From positions 6,335,001-6,399,000 of the forward strand of contig NZ_LT629693.1 in assembly GCF_900099825.1 (NCBI RefSeq): 64,000 nucleotides of DNA, in the 5' to 3' direction. The notes below the pieces were generated by a model. That model did no database searches and had not been told where the DNA came from. It worked only from the letters and a program-made list of their open reading frames with translations. Below are positions 1 to 9,387 of the stretch, piece after piece. This stretch comes from Bradyrhizobium ottawaense (GTDB lineage: Bacteria > Pseudomonadota > Alphaproteobacteria > Rhizobiales > Xanthobacteraceae). A program made the position numbers and the translations under genes. The first letter of the stretch is position 1. Every line of letters starts with the position of its first letter.

Positions 1-2
1 AC

Positions 3-164
3 AGTGTGGCCAATTTCCAGTGCCGTGCCGCGAACCGTTACTATGGCGGCGACCACATCATCTTTCTCGGCGCGGTCGAGGCCTATGCCTATAACCGGCA
101 GGAGCCGCTGTTGTTTGCGCGCGGCGGTTTCGGCGGGTTTGTTGCTGACGAGGGCAAGTCGTAA
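3..164 (+). CDS. Flavin reductase domain protein, C-terminal fragment (cut by window start)
   Basis: The frame beginning at base 3 is open to a TAA at 162-164 and reads as the last 53 residues of a flavin-reductase-like protein: a QCRAANRYYGGDH stretch, then a hydrophobic strand, then a GGFGGF motif before a short tail. Such proteins supply reduced FMN to two-component monooxygenases. A luciferase-like monooxygenase lies nearby at 1119-2225, although on the other strand, so partnership is only inferred. The start of the gene is outside the window. Confidence 0.6.
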   Translation, partial: SVANFQCRAANRYYGGDHIIFLGAVEAYAYNRQEPLLFARGGFGGFVADEGKS

Positions 165-217
165 GCTGGTCAGTCGCATCGGAGCGGACGAAGCCGGGTA
201 CGACGGAATTGTGCCGC

Positions 218-1093
218 TTATACCCTGGCCATTTCGGCCCGGTACCAATCTCCGATTTCGCTGGCGGTCATCAGTGCGACGCCATCATGGCCGATGACGT
301 AGTCGAGCAGCGCTTCCAGATATTTGATCCGGTGCGGCACGCCCGTAATATACGGGTGAATCGAGATCGCCATGATCCGGGCGTTCGATGCGCCTTCGAG
401 ATAGAGCCGGTCGAACTGGTCGGTGCAGCGCTTCAGGAACTGCTCGGAGGGCAGGTGCTGCAGGGCGTGGATAACGATATCGTTGGTTTCGACCGAATAT
501 GGGATCGTCGTGATCGTGCCGTGAGGCGTGGCGATATCCTGCGGCAGGTCGTCGATTACCCAGTCCGCCAGATATTCGATGCCATTGAGGCGCAGGAGAT
601 CGATCGTCTCTTCGGTCTCGGTAAGGCCTGGACTCTCCCATGATCGCGGTGGTTTTCCCGAAAATTTTGCGATGGTGTCGACGGCGCGTTTGATCGCATC
701 GGCCTGGTTGTCGAGCTTGTGCATCGGGCCTTGCATGAATCCGTGGCCCATGAATTCGAAGCCGGCTTCAAGCGCCGCAGACGCGACCCGAGGGTAGCTG
801 TTGCAGACGTTGCCATTGATCGCGAGGGTCACCGGCATCTTGCGGTCGGTCAACGCCTTGAACTGTCGCCAGAACCCAGCGCGCATGCCGTATTCATGCC
901 ATGACCAGTTCGGCACGTCAGGCAACAGTGGCTGGCCCATCGGCGGGCTCAGTACCGTACGCGGCATCGCATTCTCGATGCGCCACTCTTCGACATTTAG
1001 AATGACCCAAACCGCGAGCTTCTTGCCGCCGGGCAATGTCAGCCTGGGCCGGTCGATTTGAGCCTGATAGGGGATGCGATCGCTGAGAGCCAA
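218..1093 (-). CDS. Polysaccharide deacetylase (NodB/PuuE-like) family protein
   Basis: The product is about 290 residues and resembles the NodB-fold CE4 group related to allantoinase PuuE. Visible family segments are NVEEW near the N-terminus, GMRAGFW, FMGHGF, an SWESPG stretch and a C-terminal SIHPYITG block before the final helix. Members hydrolyse C-N bonds of amides or cyclic ureides, and the substrate here is unknown. I chose a TTG start at 1093, preceded by AGGGAAAA. A GTG at 1138 is also possible and would overlap the upstream monooxygenase gene by 20 bp, but it has no visible ribosome site. The gene lies directly downstream of the luciferase-like gene and is probably cotranscribed with it. 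Confidence 0.8.
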   Translation of the reverse strand: MALSDRIPYQAQIDRPRLTLPGGKKLAVWVILNVEEWRIENAMPRTVLSPPMGQPLLPDVPNWSWHEYGMRAGFWRQFKALTDRKMPVTLAINGNVCNSYPRVASAALEAGFEFMGHGFMQGPMHKLDNQADAIKRAVDTIAKFSGKPPRSWESPGLTETEETIDLLRLNGIEYLADWVIDDLPQDIATPHGTITTIPYSVETNDIVIHALQHLPSEQFLKRCTDQFDRLYLEGASNARIMAISIHPYITGVPHRIKYLEALLDYVIGHDGVALMTASEIGDWYRAEMARV

Positions 1094-1118
1094 GGTCGGT
1101 TTTCCCTGAGTGAGCGGA

Positions 1119-2225
1119 CTATTCGGCGGCCTTTGCACGGCCGGCCGTGCCGGCGTTGATCCGTGGCATGACTTTTTCGGCCATCAGGATCATCGATTGG
1201 CGTCCGAGTTCACGATCTTTCCAGTCCTTGCCCGCATAGAGCAGCGTGCCGAAGGGGCCGGTCTGTTCCTCAAACGCCAAAATCTGATCCGCGACGCTCT
1301 CGGGCGTGCCGTAAATGACAAGCTTGTCGCAGATCTGTTCCAGCGTCACCTCGTCGTCCGGCTGGTCGCGGCGTGTCTTGAACAGTTCGATGCGGCCGTT
1401 GCGCTTCAGTTTGGTGAACAGCGAGCGGTAATAGTAGACATAGGGCCCGTCCGGATCGCAGGCATACGCCTTTGCTGTCGCGGCGTCCTTGGCGACAAAC
1501 ACGCTCTTGGCGACACGCCAGTTCGCGGCATCGGCAGGACGGCCGGCACGTTCGCAACCTTCGACGTATTTCGGCCAGTGGCTCTTCACCCAGGCCGGCA
1601 TCAGGAAGTTTGCCGAGATCGGATCCCAGCCGCGCGCTGCGGCTTCCGTCACCCCCTTTGAGAACGGCGCCACCGCCGTCACCACGATCGGCGGATGCGG
1701 CCTTTGCAGGGGCCGTGGGATGAAACCCTGACCAATATCCTCGATCAGGGTCTTTTGAACCGATACGTTCCAGTATTTGCCTTGCAGATTATACGGCGGC
1801 TCGCTCGCCCAGATCTGAAGCACCTGATTGATCGCTTCCAGGAACATCGCGTTCCGGTCCGCTTCGAGATTGCCGAAGACCTCTGCATCCGAGAGCAGCC
1901 CGCCGGGGCTGATGCCGAAGATCAGGCGGCCGTCGAGCATGTGATCGAGCATCGCAATCGAGGCAGCTATCGCAGCCGGATGCGCGTTCGGCATATTGAT
2001 AGTGCCGGTGCCGAGTCTGATCTGTTTCGTCGCGGCGGCGAGCCAGGCGATGAAGGCGATGCAGGAGGTGATGTTCTCGGCCTTGTCGGTGATGTGCTCG
2101 CCGACATAGGCCTCGGTGAAGCCCAGTTCGTCCGCCAGCAGGAAAGCTTCGCGGTCCTCCTTCAGGGACAGCCGCCAATCCTTGTCGAGAGGATGGATCG
2201 GCATGGTAAAGAACCCGAGCTTCAT
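1119..2225 (-). CDS. LLM-class flavin-dependent monooxygenase
   Basis: This is a bacterial-luciferase-like (LLM) TIM-barrel oxidoreductase of about 368 residues. It opens with the typical first strand (MKLGFFTMPIHP), then shows the GFTEAYVGEH helix, an IRLGTGTINMPNAHP strand, FGISPGG, and the late YGTPESVADQI motif that recurs in the family. These enzymes use reduced FMN or F420 with oxygen to oxidise small organic substrates. ATG 2225 is preferred because GGGA lies 6 nt upstream; a TTG 12 bp earlier is the alternative. It heads a minus-strand pair with the deacetylase-like gene and diverges from the CoxM/S/L cluster across about 170 bp. Confidence 0.88.
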   Translation of the reverse strand: MKLGFFTMPIHPLDKDWRLSLKEDREAFLLADELGFTEAYVGEHITDKAENITSCIAFIAWLAAATKQIRLGTGTINMPNAHPAAIAASIAMLDHMLDGRLIFGISPGGLLSDAEVFGNLEADRNAMFLEAINQVLQIWASEPPYNLQGKYWNVSVQKTLIEDIGQGFIPRPLQRPHPPIVVTAVAPFSKGVTEAAARGWDPISANFLMPAWVKSHWPKYVEGCERAGRPADAANWRVAKSVFVAKDAATAKAYACDPDGPYVYYYRSLFTKLKRNGRIELFKTRRDQPDDEVTLEQICDKLVIYGTPESVADQILAFEEQTGPFGTLLYAGKDWKDRELGRQSMILMAEKVMPRINAGTAGRAKAAE

Positions 2226-2394
2226 AGTTGTTCCCAATGGCAGGTTTTTGGTTGGCCGCGAACGTGCTTCGTCCGCGGCAGCATGACAAGTCCTAAGTCT
2301 AAAGAATCGCTCCGGAAACCGCCTTGACCTTTAGTAGGGGCCGCCGTCTAATCTTACGAAAATATCAATATCCGGCCGGGGAGGTCACGTCGAA

Positions 2395-3276
2395 ATGAAG
2401 GCCTCGGCTTTCGCTTATGCCCGTGCGACCAGCGTCGAAAATGCGCTGGAATTGCTGGCCGATCAGGGCGACAGGGCCAAGGTCTTGTCGGGCGGCCAGA
2501 GCCTGATGCCGGCGATGAACCTGCGGCTGATCTCTCCCGAACTCGTTGTCGACATTGGCGGTCTTGCCGAGTTGCGCGGGATTGCGGTGAAGGAGGGGAT
2601 CCTCACCATCGGAGCCCTGACCCGCCATGTTGATCTGCTGAAATCCACCGAAATTGCGGTCCACGCGCCGCTGCTGGCGGACGCGGTCACTCACGTTGCG
2701 CATCCGGCGATTCGCAACCGCGGCACGATCGGGGGAAGCCTGGCGCACGCGGATCCAGCCTCGGAATTGCCGGCCTGTATGATCGCGCTGGCGGCCACCA
2801 TCATCGTCCGCGGTCCCGGCGGCGAGCGGCGAATTGCCGCAAAGGAATTCTTCACCGGAATATACGCGACGGCGATGTCGCCGCAGGAATTACTGGTCGC
2901 GGTCGAACTGCCGGTCGCACCAAAGGGATCCACCCATTTTTTCCATGAATTCGCACGCCGGCATGGTGACTACGCCATCGTCGGTCTGGCGGCGCAGGCG
3001 GTCATCATTGATGGTCGATTTGCCGATCTTCGCCTCGGCTTTTTTGCCGTCGGCGATCGCCCGTTGCTCGCCGGAGCCGCCGGCAAGCTGGTCAATGTCG
3101 CTATCACGCCAGCCGTGTTGTCCGTGGCCTTGTCTGCATTGGCTGACGAACTTGATCCGCAAGAGGATCATCAGGCAACACCTGCCATGCGCCGGCATCT
3201 GGCAAAGGTCCTGCTGACGCGCTGCGTGGCCGCGCTGCTTTGCCGTCCCGAACTCGATGCGGGAGCGCTCGTTTGA
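2395..3276 (+). CDS. Molybdenum hydroxylase FAD-binding (medium) subunit, CoxM-like
   Basis: This is the 293-residue FAD subunit of a xanthine dehydrogenase/CO dehydrogenase-type enzyme. The two FAD pyrophosphate-binding segments are clear: LSGGQSLMPAMNLR near residue 32 and the NRGTIGGSLAHADPASELP block near residue 109. It passes electrons from the iron-sulfur subunit to the final acceptor. A strong GGGGAGG lies 10 nt before the ATG. Its stop codon overlaps the TTG start of the small subunit, so the first two subunits are translationally coupled. Length and motifs are normal. The order M-S-L is the usual one for three-subunit enzymes. Confidence 0.93.
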   Translation: MKASAFAYARATSVENALELLADQGDRAKVLSGGQSLMPAMNLRLISPELVVDIGGLAELRGIAVKEGILTIGALTRHVDLLKSTEIAVHAPLLADAVTHVAHPAIRNRGTIGGSLAHADPASELPACMIALAATIIVRGPGGERRIAAKEFFTGIYATAMSPQELLVAVELPVAPKGSTHFFHEFARRHGDYAIVGLAAQAVIIDGRFADLRLGFFAVGDRPLLAGAAGKLVNVAITPAVLSVALSALADELDPQEDHQATPAMRRHLAKVLLTRCVAALLCRPELDAGALV

Positions 3277-3758
3277 CGGCTCCCATATCCATTTCGCTCG
3301 ACGTCAATGGCGAGCGTGTCGATACCTCGGTGCTGCCGCGGCTCAATCTGGCGGATTTTCTGCGCGAGCATCTGAAATTGACCGGCACACATGTCGGTTG
3401 CGAGCATGGAGTTTGCGGCGCGTGCACGGTCCGCGTTGACGGCGAGATCGTGCGCGCCTGCCTGATGCTCGCGGTGCAGGCAAACAATGCGTCGGTCGAG
3501 ACTATTGAGGGCCTGTCCGACAGTGGCGAGATCGCCGATCTGCAGGCGGCGTTCCGGGACCGCAACGCGCTGCAATGCGGCTTTTGCACGCCGGCAATGC
3601 TGATGGCGGCACAGGATCTGCTAAAGCAAAACTCAACCCCCAATCGCGAGCAGATTCGCGAGCACCTTTCCGGCAACTATTGCCGCTGCACCGGCTATCA
3701 GGCGATTGTCGATGCCGTCGAAACGACGGCGCGTGCACGCGTCGGGCGCACGGCATGA
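3273..3758 (+). CDS. Molybdenum hydroxylase (2Fe-2S) small subunit, CoxS-like
   Basis: This 161-residue subunit carries two [2Fe-2S] clusters. The plant-ferredoxin cluster uses cysteines around 43, 48, 51 and 63 (GCEHGVCGAC), and the helical cluster is formed by QCGFC and YCRCTGY. I chose the TTG at 3273 because it sits in a TTGA overlap with the upstream gene, has GGGAG 7 nt upstream, and gives the usual N-terminus. An ATG at 3240 in the same frame would add residues inside the coxM-like gene. It ends in an ATGA overlap with the large subunit. Confidence 0.92.
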   Translation: MTAPISISLDVNGERVDTSVLPRLNLADFLREHLKLTGTHVGCEHGVCGACTVRVDGEIVRACLMLAVQANNASVETIEGLSDSGEIADLQAAFRDRNALQCGFCTPAMLMAAQDLLKQNSTPNREQIREHLSGNYCRCTGYQAIVDAVETTARARVGRTA

Positions 3759-6148
3759 CGTCGGGGCCTGAAAAGCGAGACCCGCTTTCGGTGCTCGACC
3801 GGCCGAATTCCTATATCGGCAAGATCGTGCCGCGCCCGAACCTCGATCGCCTGATGCAGGGGCGCGGGCTCTATGTCAGCGACATCGAATTGCCGCGCAT
3901 GGTGCACGTCGTGTTCCTGCGCTCGCCGTACGCACATGCAAAGATCACGGGTATCGACGCGTCGGTGGCAAAACGTATGCCCGGCGTGGTCGCTGTCGTT
4001 ACCGGGCAGGAACTTGCCGCTGTCATCACGCCATGGGTCGGCGTGCTCTCGCATTTGAAGGGCCTCAAATCTGCGCCGCAAAGCGCCATTGCCGTCGACC
4101 GCGTGTGTTGGCAGGGCGAAGCGGTCGCGGCCGTGGTGGCCAGCAGCCGCAGTGCGGCCGAAGACGCCGCGGAACATGTTTTGGTCGAGTACCAGGAGCT
4201 TGAGCCCGTCACGGACATGAGCACCGCGCTGGATCCGAGTACGCCTGTGATCCATGCTCTGCTCGGTGACAACCTGGCCTTTGAACGGAATCACGACGCC
4301 GGCGCCGTCGACCAGGCCTTTGCCGACTCTGACGAGGTCGTAGAGGCGGAGTTCATCTTTGGAAGGCATACCGGCGTGACGCTGGAGCCACGCTCGGTGG
4401 TGGCTGACTGGAATGCTGCGGAAGCGCGGCTAACCATTTATCAAGGCACCCAGGCGCCGCACATGGTGCAGAATATCGCCGCGCTGCATCTGGGCCTCAG
4501 GGAGGCGCAGGTTCGCGTGATATGCAAGGACGTTGGCGGCTCCTTCGGTATCAAGGTGCATATCTATGCCGACGAGATGGCGACCTATGCGCTGTCGAAA
4601 CTGCTGCGGCGGCCGATTAAATTCGTCGCCGACCGGGTCGAGAGCTTCAACACCGACATCCATGCCCGCGACCACAGGTGCAAGGGAAAGATCGGCGTCC
4701 AGCGTGACGGCACCATCACGGCCTTCGAGATCGACGATCTCACGGGCATCGGGCCGTATTCGATGTATCCGCGCACCAGCGCGATCGAGGCCAATCAGGT
4801 CGTCAACCTCGTCGGCGGTCCCTATGTGACCAAAAATTACCGCGCCCGTGCCCGCGTCGTGTTCCAGAATAAAAATGTGATGTGCCAGTACCGCGCGGTC
4901 GGTCACCCGATCGCCTGTTCGGTGACCGAAGGACTGGTCGATCTGGCAGCGATGAAGATCGGCATGGACCCGGTCGAAATCCGTCGTCGCAATTTGATTG
5001 CGGATGACGCATATCCCTGCGCTTCGCCATCGGATTTGCGCTTCGAACAACTGTCGCATCATGCCGCGCTGACCAAGCTCATCCGCATGATGGATTACGA
5101 CGCGCTGCGCACCGAACAGGCGGCCCTGCGACCCCGGAACATCCATCGCGGTATTGGCATCGCCAGTTTTATCGAAGTTACCAACCCCAGCGCGGCATTC
5201 TATGGCGTGGGCGGCGCGAAGATTTCATCGCAGGACGGCGTCGCCGTGCGGCTGGACGCGCAGGGCTCGGTGATCTGCCAGACCAGCATTACCGAACAGG
5301 GGCAGGGATCGGAATCGCTCACCGCGCAGATTGTCGGCAGCGTGCTCGGCGTTTCGATGGACCGTGTCCGTGTCATTCTCGGCGATACTGACAATACGCC
5401 CTATGGCGGCGGTACCTGGGCCTCGCGCGGCGCCGGCATCGGCGGCGAAGCAGCACTTCAAGCCGCGAAAGTGTTGCGCCGGAATATTCTCGATGTTGCC
5501 GCCGCTATCCTGCAGTCGACGGCCGGTGAGCTCGACATCGTCAGCAACAATGTCGTGAATGCCGGCGATGGTGCGCCGCGCATCGAATTGAATGAGCTCG
5601 CGCGCATCGTCTATTTCCGTCCCGACACGCTGCCGCCGGGTATTCAACCCGAGTTGATGGCGACCCGCCATTTTGTCCCGCGCGAATATCCGTTCGCTTT
5701 TACGAACGGTGTTCAGGCCTCGTGGCTGGAGGTCGATACCGAAACCGGCTTCGTCAAGTTGTTGAAGCATTGGGTGGTCGAGGATTGCGGCACCATCATC
5801 AATCCGCAGCTGGTCGATGAGCAGATCAGGGGCGGGGTGGTGCAGGGCCTGGGCGCCGCGCTGTTCGAAAAATGTATCTATGACGAGCGCGGCCAGCTCA
5901 CCAACGCCAATATGGCCGACTATCTGGTTCCGATGTCCGGCGAGATGCCGGACATCGATGTCGGACATGTGGTTTCGCCGACGCTGGAAACCGAATTGGG
6001 CGCGAAGGGCGCGGGCGAGGCCGGTACGGCAGGTGCGGCGGCGGCTGTGACCAATGCCGTCAACGACGCGCTGCGGCCGTTTGGTGCTGTTATCACCGAG
6101 ATTCCGCTGACGCCTCAGGTTATCCTGACGGCGTTGGGACGGATCTGA
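3755..6148 (+). CDS. Molybdenum hydroxylase large (molybdopterin-binding) subunit, CoxL/XdhA-like
   Basis: This is the 797-residue catalytic subunit, binding molybdopterin cytosine dinucleotide in enzymes of this class. The N-terminal domain has GRGLYVSDIELP and FLRSPYAHAKI. The Mo-binding part shows GGSFGIKVHIY, the YRAVGHP segment, the EQGQG and GGGTWASRG loops, and a C-terminal GAKGAGEAG with the likely catalytic glutamate near residue 755. The ATG overlaps the small-subunit stop as ATGA. No Tat signal is present, so the complex is cytoplasmic. The CO-dehydrogenase active-site cysteine loop is not evident, so this is better called an aldehyde, purine or N-heterocycle hydroxylase of unknown substrate. 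The hydratase and dehydrogenase genes beside it suggest a ring or side-chain degradation pathway. Confidence 0.9.
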   Translation: MTSGPEKRDPLSVLDRPNSYIGKIVPRPNLDRLMQGRGLYVSDIELPRMVHVVFLRSPYAHAKITGIDASVAKRMPGVVAVVTGQELAAVITPWVGVLSHLKGLKSAPQSAIAVDRVCWQGEAVAAVVASSRSAAEDAAEHVLVEYQELEPVTDMSTALDPSTPVIHALLGDNLAFERNHDAGAVDQAFADSDEVVEAEFIFGRHTGVTLEPRSVVADWNAAEARLTIYQGTQAPHMVQNIAALHLGLREAQVRVICKDVGGSFGIKVHIYADEMATYALSKLLRRPIKFVADRVESFNTDIHARDHRCKGKIGVQRDGTITAFEIDDLTGIGPYSMYPRTSAIEANQVVNLVGGPYVTKNYRARARVVFQNKNVMCQYRAVGHPIACSVTEGLVDLAAMKIGMDPVEIRRRNLIADDAYPCASPSDLRFEQLSHHAALTKLIRMMDYDALRTEQAALRPRNIHRGIGIASFIEVTNPSAAFYGVGGAKISSQDGVAVRLDAQGSVICQTSITEQGQGSESLTAQIVGSVLGVSMDRVRVILGDTDNTPYGGGTWASRGAGIGGEAALQAAKVLRRNILDVAAAILQSTAGELDIVSNNVVNAGDGAPRIELNELARIVYFRPDTLPPGIQPELMATRHFVPREYPFAFTNGVQASWLEVDTETGFVKLLKHWVVEDCGTIINPQLVDEQIRGGVVQGLGAALFEKCIYDERGQLTNANMADYLVPMSGEMPDIDVGHVVSPTLETELGAKGAGEAGTAGAAAAVTNAVNDALRPFGAVITEIPLTPQVILTALGRI

Positions 6149-6194
6149 AGCGGCAGCGCCGCCGATAAACACGAACACAAGAAGAGATGTCGAT

Positions 6195-7010
6195 ATGGAA
6201 CAAGCCCCACGCGCCACGCAGACCGAATCCACTGAAGTGCTCTACGACGTCGCGGACCATATCGCCGTCATCACGCTGAATGCGCCGGAACGCATGAACA
6301 CGATTTCAGGCCCGATGCTCAATGACCTGACGCGGCTGCTGATCCGGGCAAATGAAGATCGGGACGTCCGTTGTGTCATCCTCACCGGCAATGGCCGCGC
6401 GTTCTGTGCCGGCCTCGATCTGCGGAAGGAACGAAGTGGCGACGGCCTCAGCTCGGCATCGTCTCCGACGTCGCTGGACCTGCGCAACACGCCGCCGACC
6501 GTTCTGCAATCCATGGACAAGCCGACCATTTGCGCCGTCAATGGCGGGGCCGCCGGCTACGGCATGGATACGGCGCTCGGCTGCGACATCCGCATCATGG
6601 CGGAATCGGCGAAGCTCGCGGCCGCTTTCGTCAAGCGAGGCGTGGTGCCGGAATCGGGCGGCACGTGGTTTCTGCCGCGGATGATCGGCTGGGCCAAGGC
6701 ATCCGAGCTGATCTTTACCGGCCGTACGCTCTCGGCGAGGGAAGCGCTGGAATGGGGACTTGCCAATGAGGTTGTGCCGGACGCGGCCCTGATGGGGCGG
6801 GCGCGCGAAGTAGCGCGGGAAATCGCGGCCAATGCGCCGCTGGCGGTTCAGGCCGCCAAGCGCATGATGCGGATGGGACTCAACGAGACCTTCCCCGACC
6901 ATGTCCATCACGTCTATCTGCAGCTCCTGCCGCTGTTCAAGACGCACGACATGCAGGAAGGCATCAAGGCCTTCATGGAGAAGCGTGAAGCGAAGTTCGA
7001 GGGGCGTTGA
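6195..7010 (+). CDS. Enoyl-CoA hydratase/isomerase family protein
   Basis: This 271-residue crotonase-fold protein has the first oxyanion-hole segment at GRAFCAGLDLR and the second in the NGGAAGYGMDTALGCDIR region. A proline/glutamate-bearing VVPESGGTWFLPRM segment follows, where the catalytic glutamates of hydratases usually lie. It probably hydrates or isomerises a CoA thioester in beta-oxidation or aromatic degradation. It starts 46 bp after the molybdenum hydroxylase and points the same way, so cotranscription is likely. It converges with the alcohol dehydrogenase gene 6 bp downstream. A second, distinct crotonase lies at 59554-60336. Confidence 0.9.
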   Translation: MEQAPRATQTESTEVLYDVADHIAVITLNAPERMNTISGPMLNDLTRLLIRANEDRDVRCVILTGNGRAFCAGLDLRKERSGDGLSSASSPTSLDLRNTPPTVLQSMDKPTICAVNGGAAGYGMDTALGCDIRIMAESAKLAAAFVKRGVVPESGGTWFLPRMIGWAKASELIFTGRTLSAREALEWGLANEVVPDAALMGRAREVAREIAANAPLAVQAAKRMMRMGLNETFPDHVHHVYLQLLPLFKTHDMQEGIKAFMEKREAKFEGR

Positions 7011-7016
7011 TTGGCC

Positions 7017-8171
7017 TTATTCGGCCGCGGCATTCGCTATCGAAACGACCCGGCGGTTAGTGACGACCACCTTGATGGCGTCTTCAACCCGCTCGCGTGC
7101 ATATCTTAGCGCGGTCGGCAGATCGGCGAGCGGAAACGTGTGGGTGTGAATTCGGGTCGCATCGAAGCGCTTTTCCGCCATCAGCGCCATGGCGCGGCGG
7201 GTGGCGCTACGGCCTTCGCCGCGGATGCCGTAGGCGTAGATATTGTTCTTCACGAGATGCGCGAGATCCATCGTCACCGGATGGTGCGGAAACGCGGCAA
7301 GGCAGATTTTCCCGCCGCGATTGGTCATGTGAATGGCCTGGTTGATGGTCGCTTCTGTCCCAGCGCATTCCACGACATAGTCGGCGCCGATGCCGCCGGT
7401 GAGTTGCCTGACGACCTCGACGGCGTCTTCGTCGTTGATATTTATGACGCGATCGGCGCCGAGCTCCTGGCCGATCGCGAGCCGCTTGTTGCGAGTCCCC
7501 GTCAGGATGACCGGGCTGGCGCCGAGCGCCTTGGCCACGGCCACCGCGAGCAGCCCGATCGGCCCTGGGCCGATCACCACCACGCTCTCGCCCGCGACTA
7601 ACCCTCCCAACTCAGTCAAGCCATACATCGACGTGCCGGCGGTGACGACCAACGTCGCCTCCGCGTCGCTCATGGTGTCGGGCACACGCGCCAGCGTGTT
7701 GATGTGGTTCACGGCGTATTCGGCAAATCCACCGTCGGTGGTAAAGCCGTTGGCGCGATGACCCTTCTCCGGCTTCCCGTAGTTCAGGCATGACGTGTAC
7801 ATGCCTTGCCGGCAGCGCTTGCACTGGCCGCACCCGGCATGAATCTCGACGCTGATCCGCTCGCCGATCGCGAACTCGTCGACATCGGGTCCGAGCGCCG
7901 CGACCGTACCCATATATTCATGGCCCGGCGTGAAATTCTTGTTGAAGGGCAGGCCACCCAGAATGCTCGCCGGTGAGCCCGAGTGAATGATCTCGAGATC
8001 GGTCGCGCAGATCGCGACCGCGTCGATCCGAACCAGGACCTCAGCGCGTGCCGGAACGAGCACCGGCTTCTCGCGCAGCATGAGCTGGTCCGGATCTCCT
8101 AGCACCCAGGCCGTCATGCGGTCCGGAATCGGAAAGTCGGGCGACGTCTTGACGCCGTCGGGCTGGTACAT
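7017..8171 (-). CDS. Zinc-dependent alcohol dehydrogenase, medium-chain family
   Basis: This is a 384-residue MDR-family NAD(P)-dependent dehydrogenase. Catalytic zinc ligands are visible as Cys55 and the GHE at about 84, and the structural zinc site is the cluster Cys114, Cys117, Cys120 and Cys128. The Rossmann motif is GPGPIG, followed by the GADRVINI region. The ATG at 8171 is supported by GGGAGGA 8-10 nt upstream on the minus strand; the longer open frame starting at 8276 has no support. The gene is monocistronic, converges with the enoyl-CoA hydratase and diverges from the ABC transporter genes. Confidence 0.9.
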   Translation of the reverse strand: MYQPDGVKTSPDFPIPDRMTAWVLGDPDQLMLREKPVLVPARAEVLVRIDAVAICATDLEIIHSGSPASILGGLPFNKNFTPGHEYMGTVAALGPDVDEFAIGERISVEIHAGCGQCKRCRQGMYTSCLNYGKPEKGHRANGFTTDGGFAEYAVNHINTLARVPDTMSDAEATLVVTAGTSMYGLTELGGLVAGESVVVIGPGPIGLLAVAVAKALGASPVILTGTRNKRLAIGQELGADRVININDEDAVEVVRQLTGGIGADYVVECAGTEATINQAIHMTNRGGKICLAAFPHHPVTMDLAHLVKNNIYAYGIRGEGRSATRRAMALMAEKRFDATRIHTHTFPLADLPTALRYARERVEDAIKVVVTNRRVVSIANAAAE

Positions 8172-8360
8172 GGCGCGGATCCTCCCGCGTTCGAGCTTAG
8201 CGGAAATCACAGGTTGACCAAATTCGGTGATGCCAGCAGCGGCGCCATCGGCGTTTGCTGCACGGCAACATGCCATGTCGCAAAACCTTCATACGCGGCC
8301 TATACTTGCTCTTCGGTTGGTGCTGAAGTCCTCAATCTCCACGCTAAGTCGGGGTATTCC

Positions 8361-9368
8361 ATGAAAACCGTCCGTTTTGTTCTCGCCTTGCTGGCGCTGT
8401 CACTGATCGCGCCCTTGCAATCGGCCAAAGCGGCCGACGTGATCTGCTACAATTGCCCGCCGGAATGGGCCGACTGGGCCTCGATGCTCAAGGCGATCAA
8501 GGCCGACCTCAACTACGACATTCCGCACGACAACAAGAACTCCGGTCAGGCGCTGGCGCAGATCCTCGCCGAGAAGGCCAATCCGGTCGGCGATATCGGC
8601 TATTTCGGCGTCACCTTCGGCATGAAGGCGAAAGCCCAGGATGCGCTGGAGCCCTACAAGCCGGTGAACTGGGATCAGGTCCCCGCCGGGCTAAAGGATG
8701 CCGACGGCTACTGGACCACGATTCATTCCGGCACCCTCGGCCTGTTCGTGAACAAGGATGCGCTCGGCGGCAAGCCGGTGCCGGCCTGCTGGAAGGATCT
8801 CCTCAAGCCCGACTATAAAGGCATGGTGGGCTATCTCGATCCGTCGTCGGCTGCGGTAGGCTATGTCGGCGCGGTCGCGATCAATCTGGCGCTCGGTGGA
8901 TCCGACAAGAATTTCGATCCCGCGATCAACTTCTTCAAGGATCTGCGCAAGAACGACCCGATCGTTCCCAAGCAGACGTCCTACGCCCGCGTCGTGTCCG
9001 GCGAGATGCCGATCCTGCTGGATTATGATTTCAATGCCTATCGCGCGAAGTATTCCGAGAAGGGCAATTTCGAATTCGTGATCCCCTGCGAGGGATCGGT
9101 GGTGTTTCCTTACGTCGTTGGCCTGGTCAAGAACGCCCCCGACAAGGACAAGGCCAAGAAGGTGATGGACTATCTGCTGTCCGACAAGGGCCAGGCGATC
9201 TGGACCAATGCCTATCTCCGGCCCGCCCGCCCGATCGAATTGCCTGAGGCCGTGAAGAAGAAGTTCCTGCCCGACAGCGATTACGCGCGCGCGAAAAGCG
9301 TCGACTGGGGCCAGATGGAAAACGTGCAAAAAGGCTTTGTCGACCGCTATCTCGCCGAGGTCCGCTGA
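8361..9368 (+). CDS. ABC transporter periplasmic substrate-binding protein
   Basis: This 335-residue exported binding protein has a Sec signal (MKTVRF, then a hydrophobic core ending SAKAA) and the extracellular solute-binding family 1 layout seen in iron, polyamine and phosphonate systems: GDIGYFGV, LGLFVNKDAL, CWKDLLKPDYKG and a C-terminal hinge with AYLRPARPIELP. It leads a four-gene importer cluster (permease, permease, ATPase), followed by a GpdQ-like phosphodiesterase. That neighbour makes a phosphodiester or phosphonate ligand plausible but unproven. The ATG at 8361 starts the signal peptide; an earlier in-frame start at 8214 would add an unlikely leader. Confidence 0.87.
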   Translation: MKTVRFVLALLALSLIAPLQSAKAADVICYNCPPEWADWASMLKAIKADLNYDIPHDNKNSGQALAQILAEKANPVGDIGYFGVTFGMKAKAQDALEPYKPVNWDQVPAGLKDADGYWTTIHSGTLGLFVNKDALGGKPVPACWKDLLKPDYKGMVGYLDPSSAAVGYVGAVAINLALGGSDKNFDPAINFFKDLRKNDPIVPKQTSYARVVSGEMPILLDYDFNAYRAKYSEKGNFEFVIPCEGSVVFPYVVGLVKNAPDKDKAKKVMDYLLSDKGQAIWTNAYLRPARPIELPEAVKKKFLPDSDYARAKSVDWGQMENVQKGFVDRYLAEVR

Positions 9369-9387
9369 GGCAATATGGTCCCGTCAT

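Noticed and set aside
2395..6148. True aerobic CO dehydrogenase (form I)
   Set aside because: The subunits have the CoxMSL layout, but the characteristic active-site cysteine loop of form I CoxL is not evident, so a generic molybdenum hydroxylase is the safer call.
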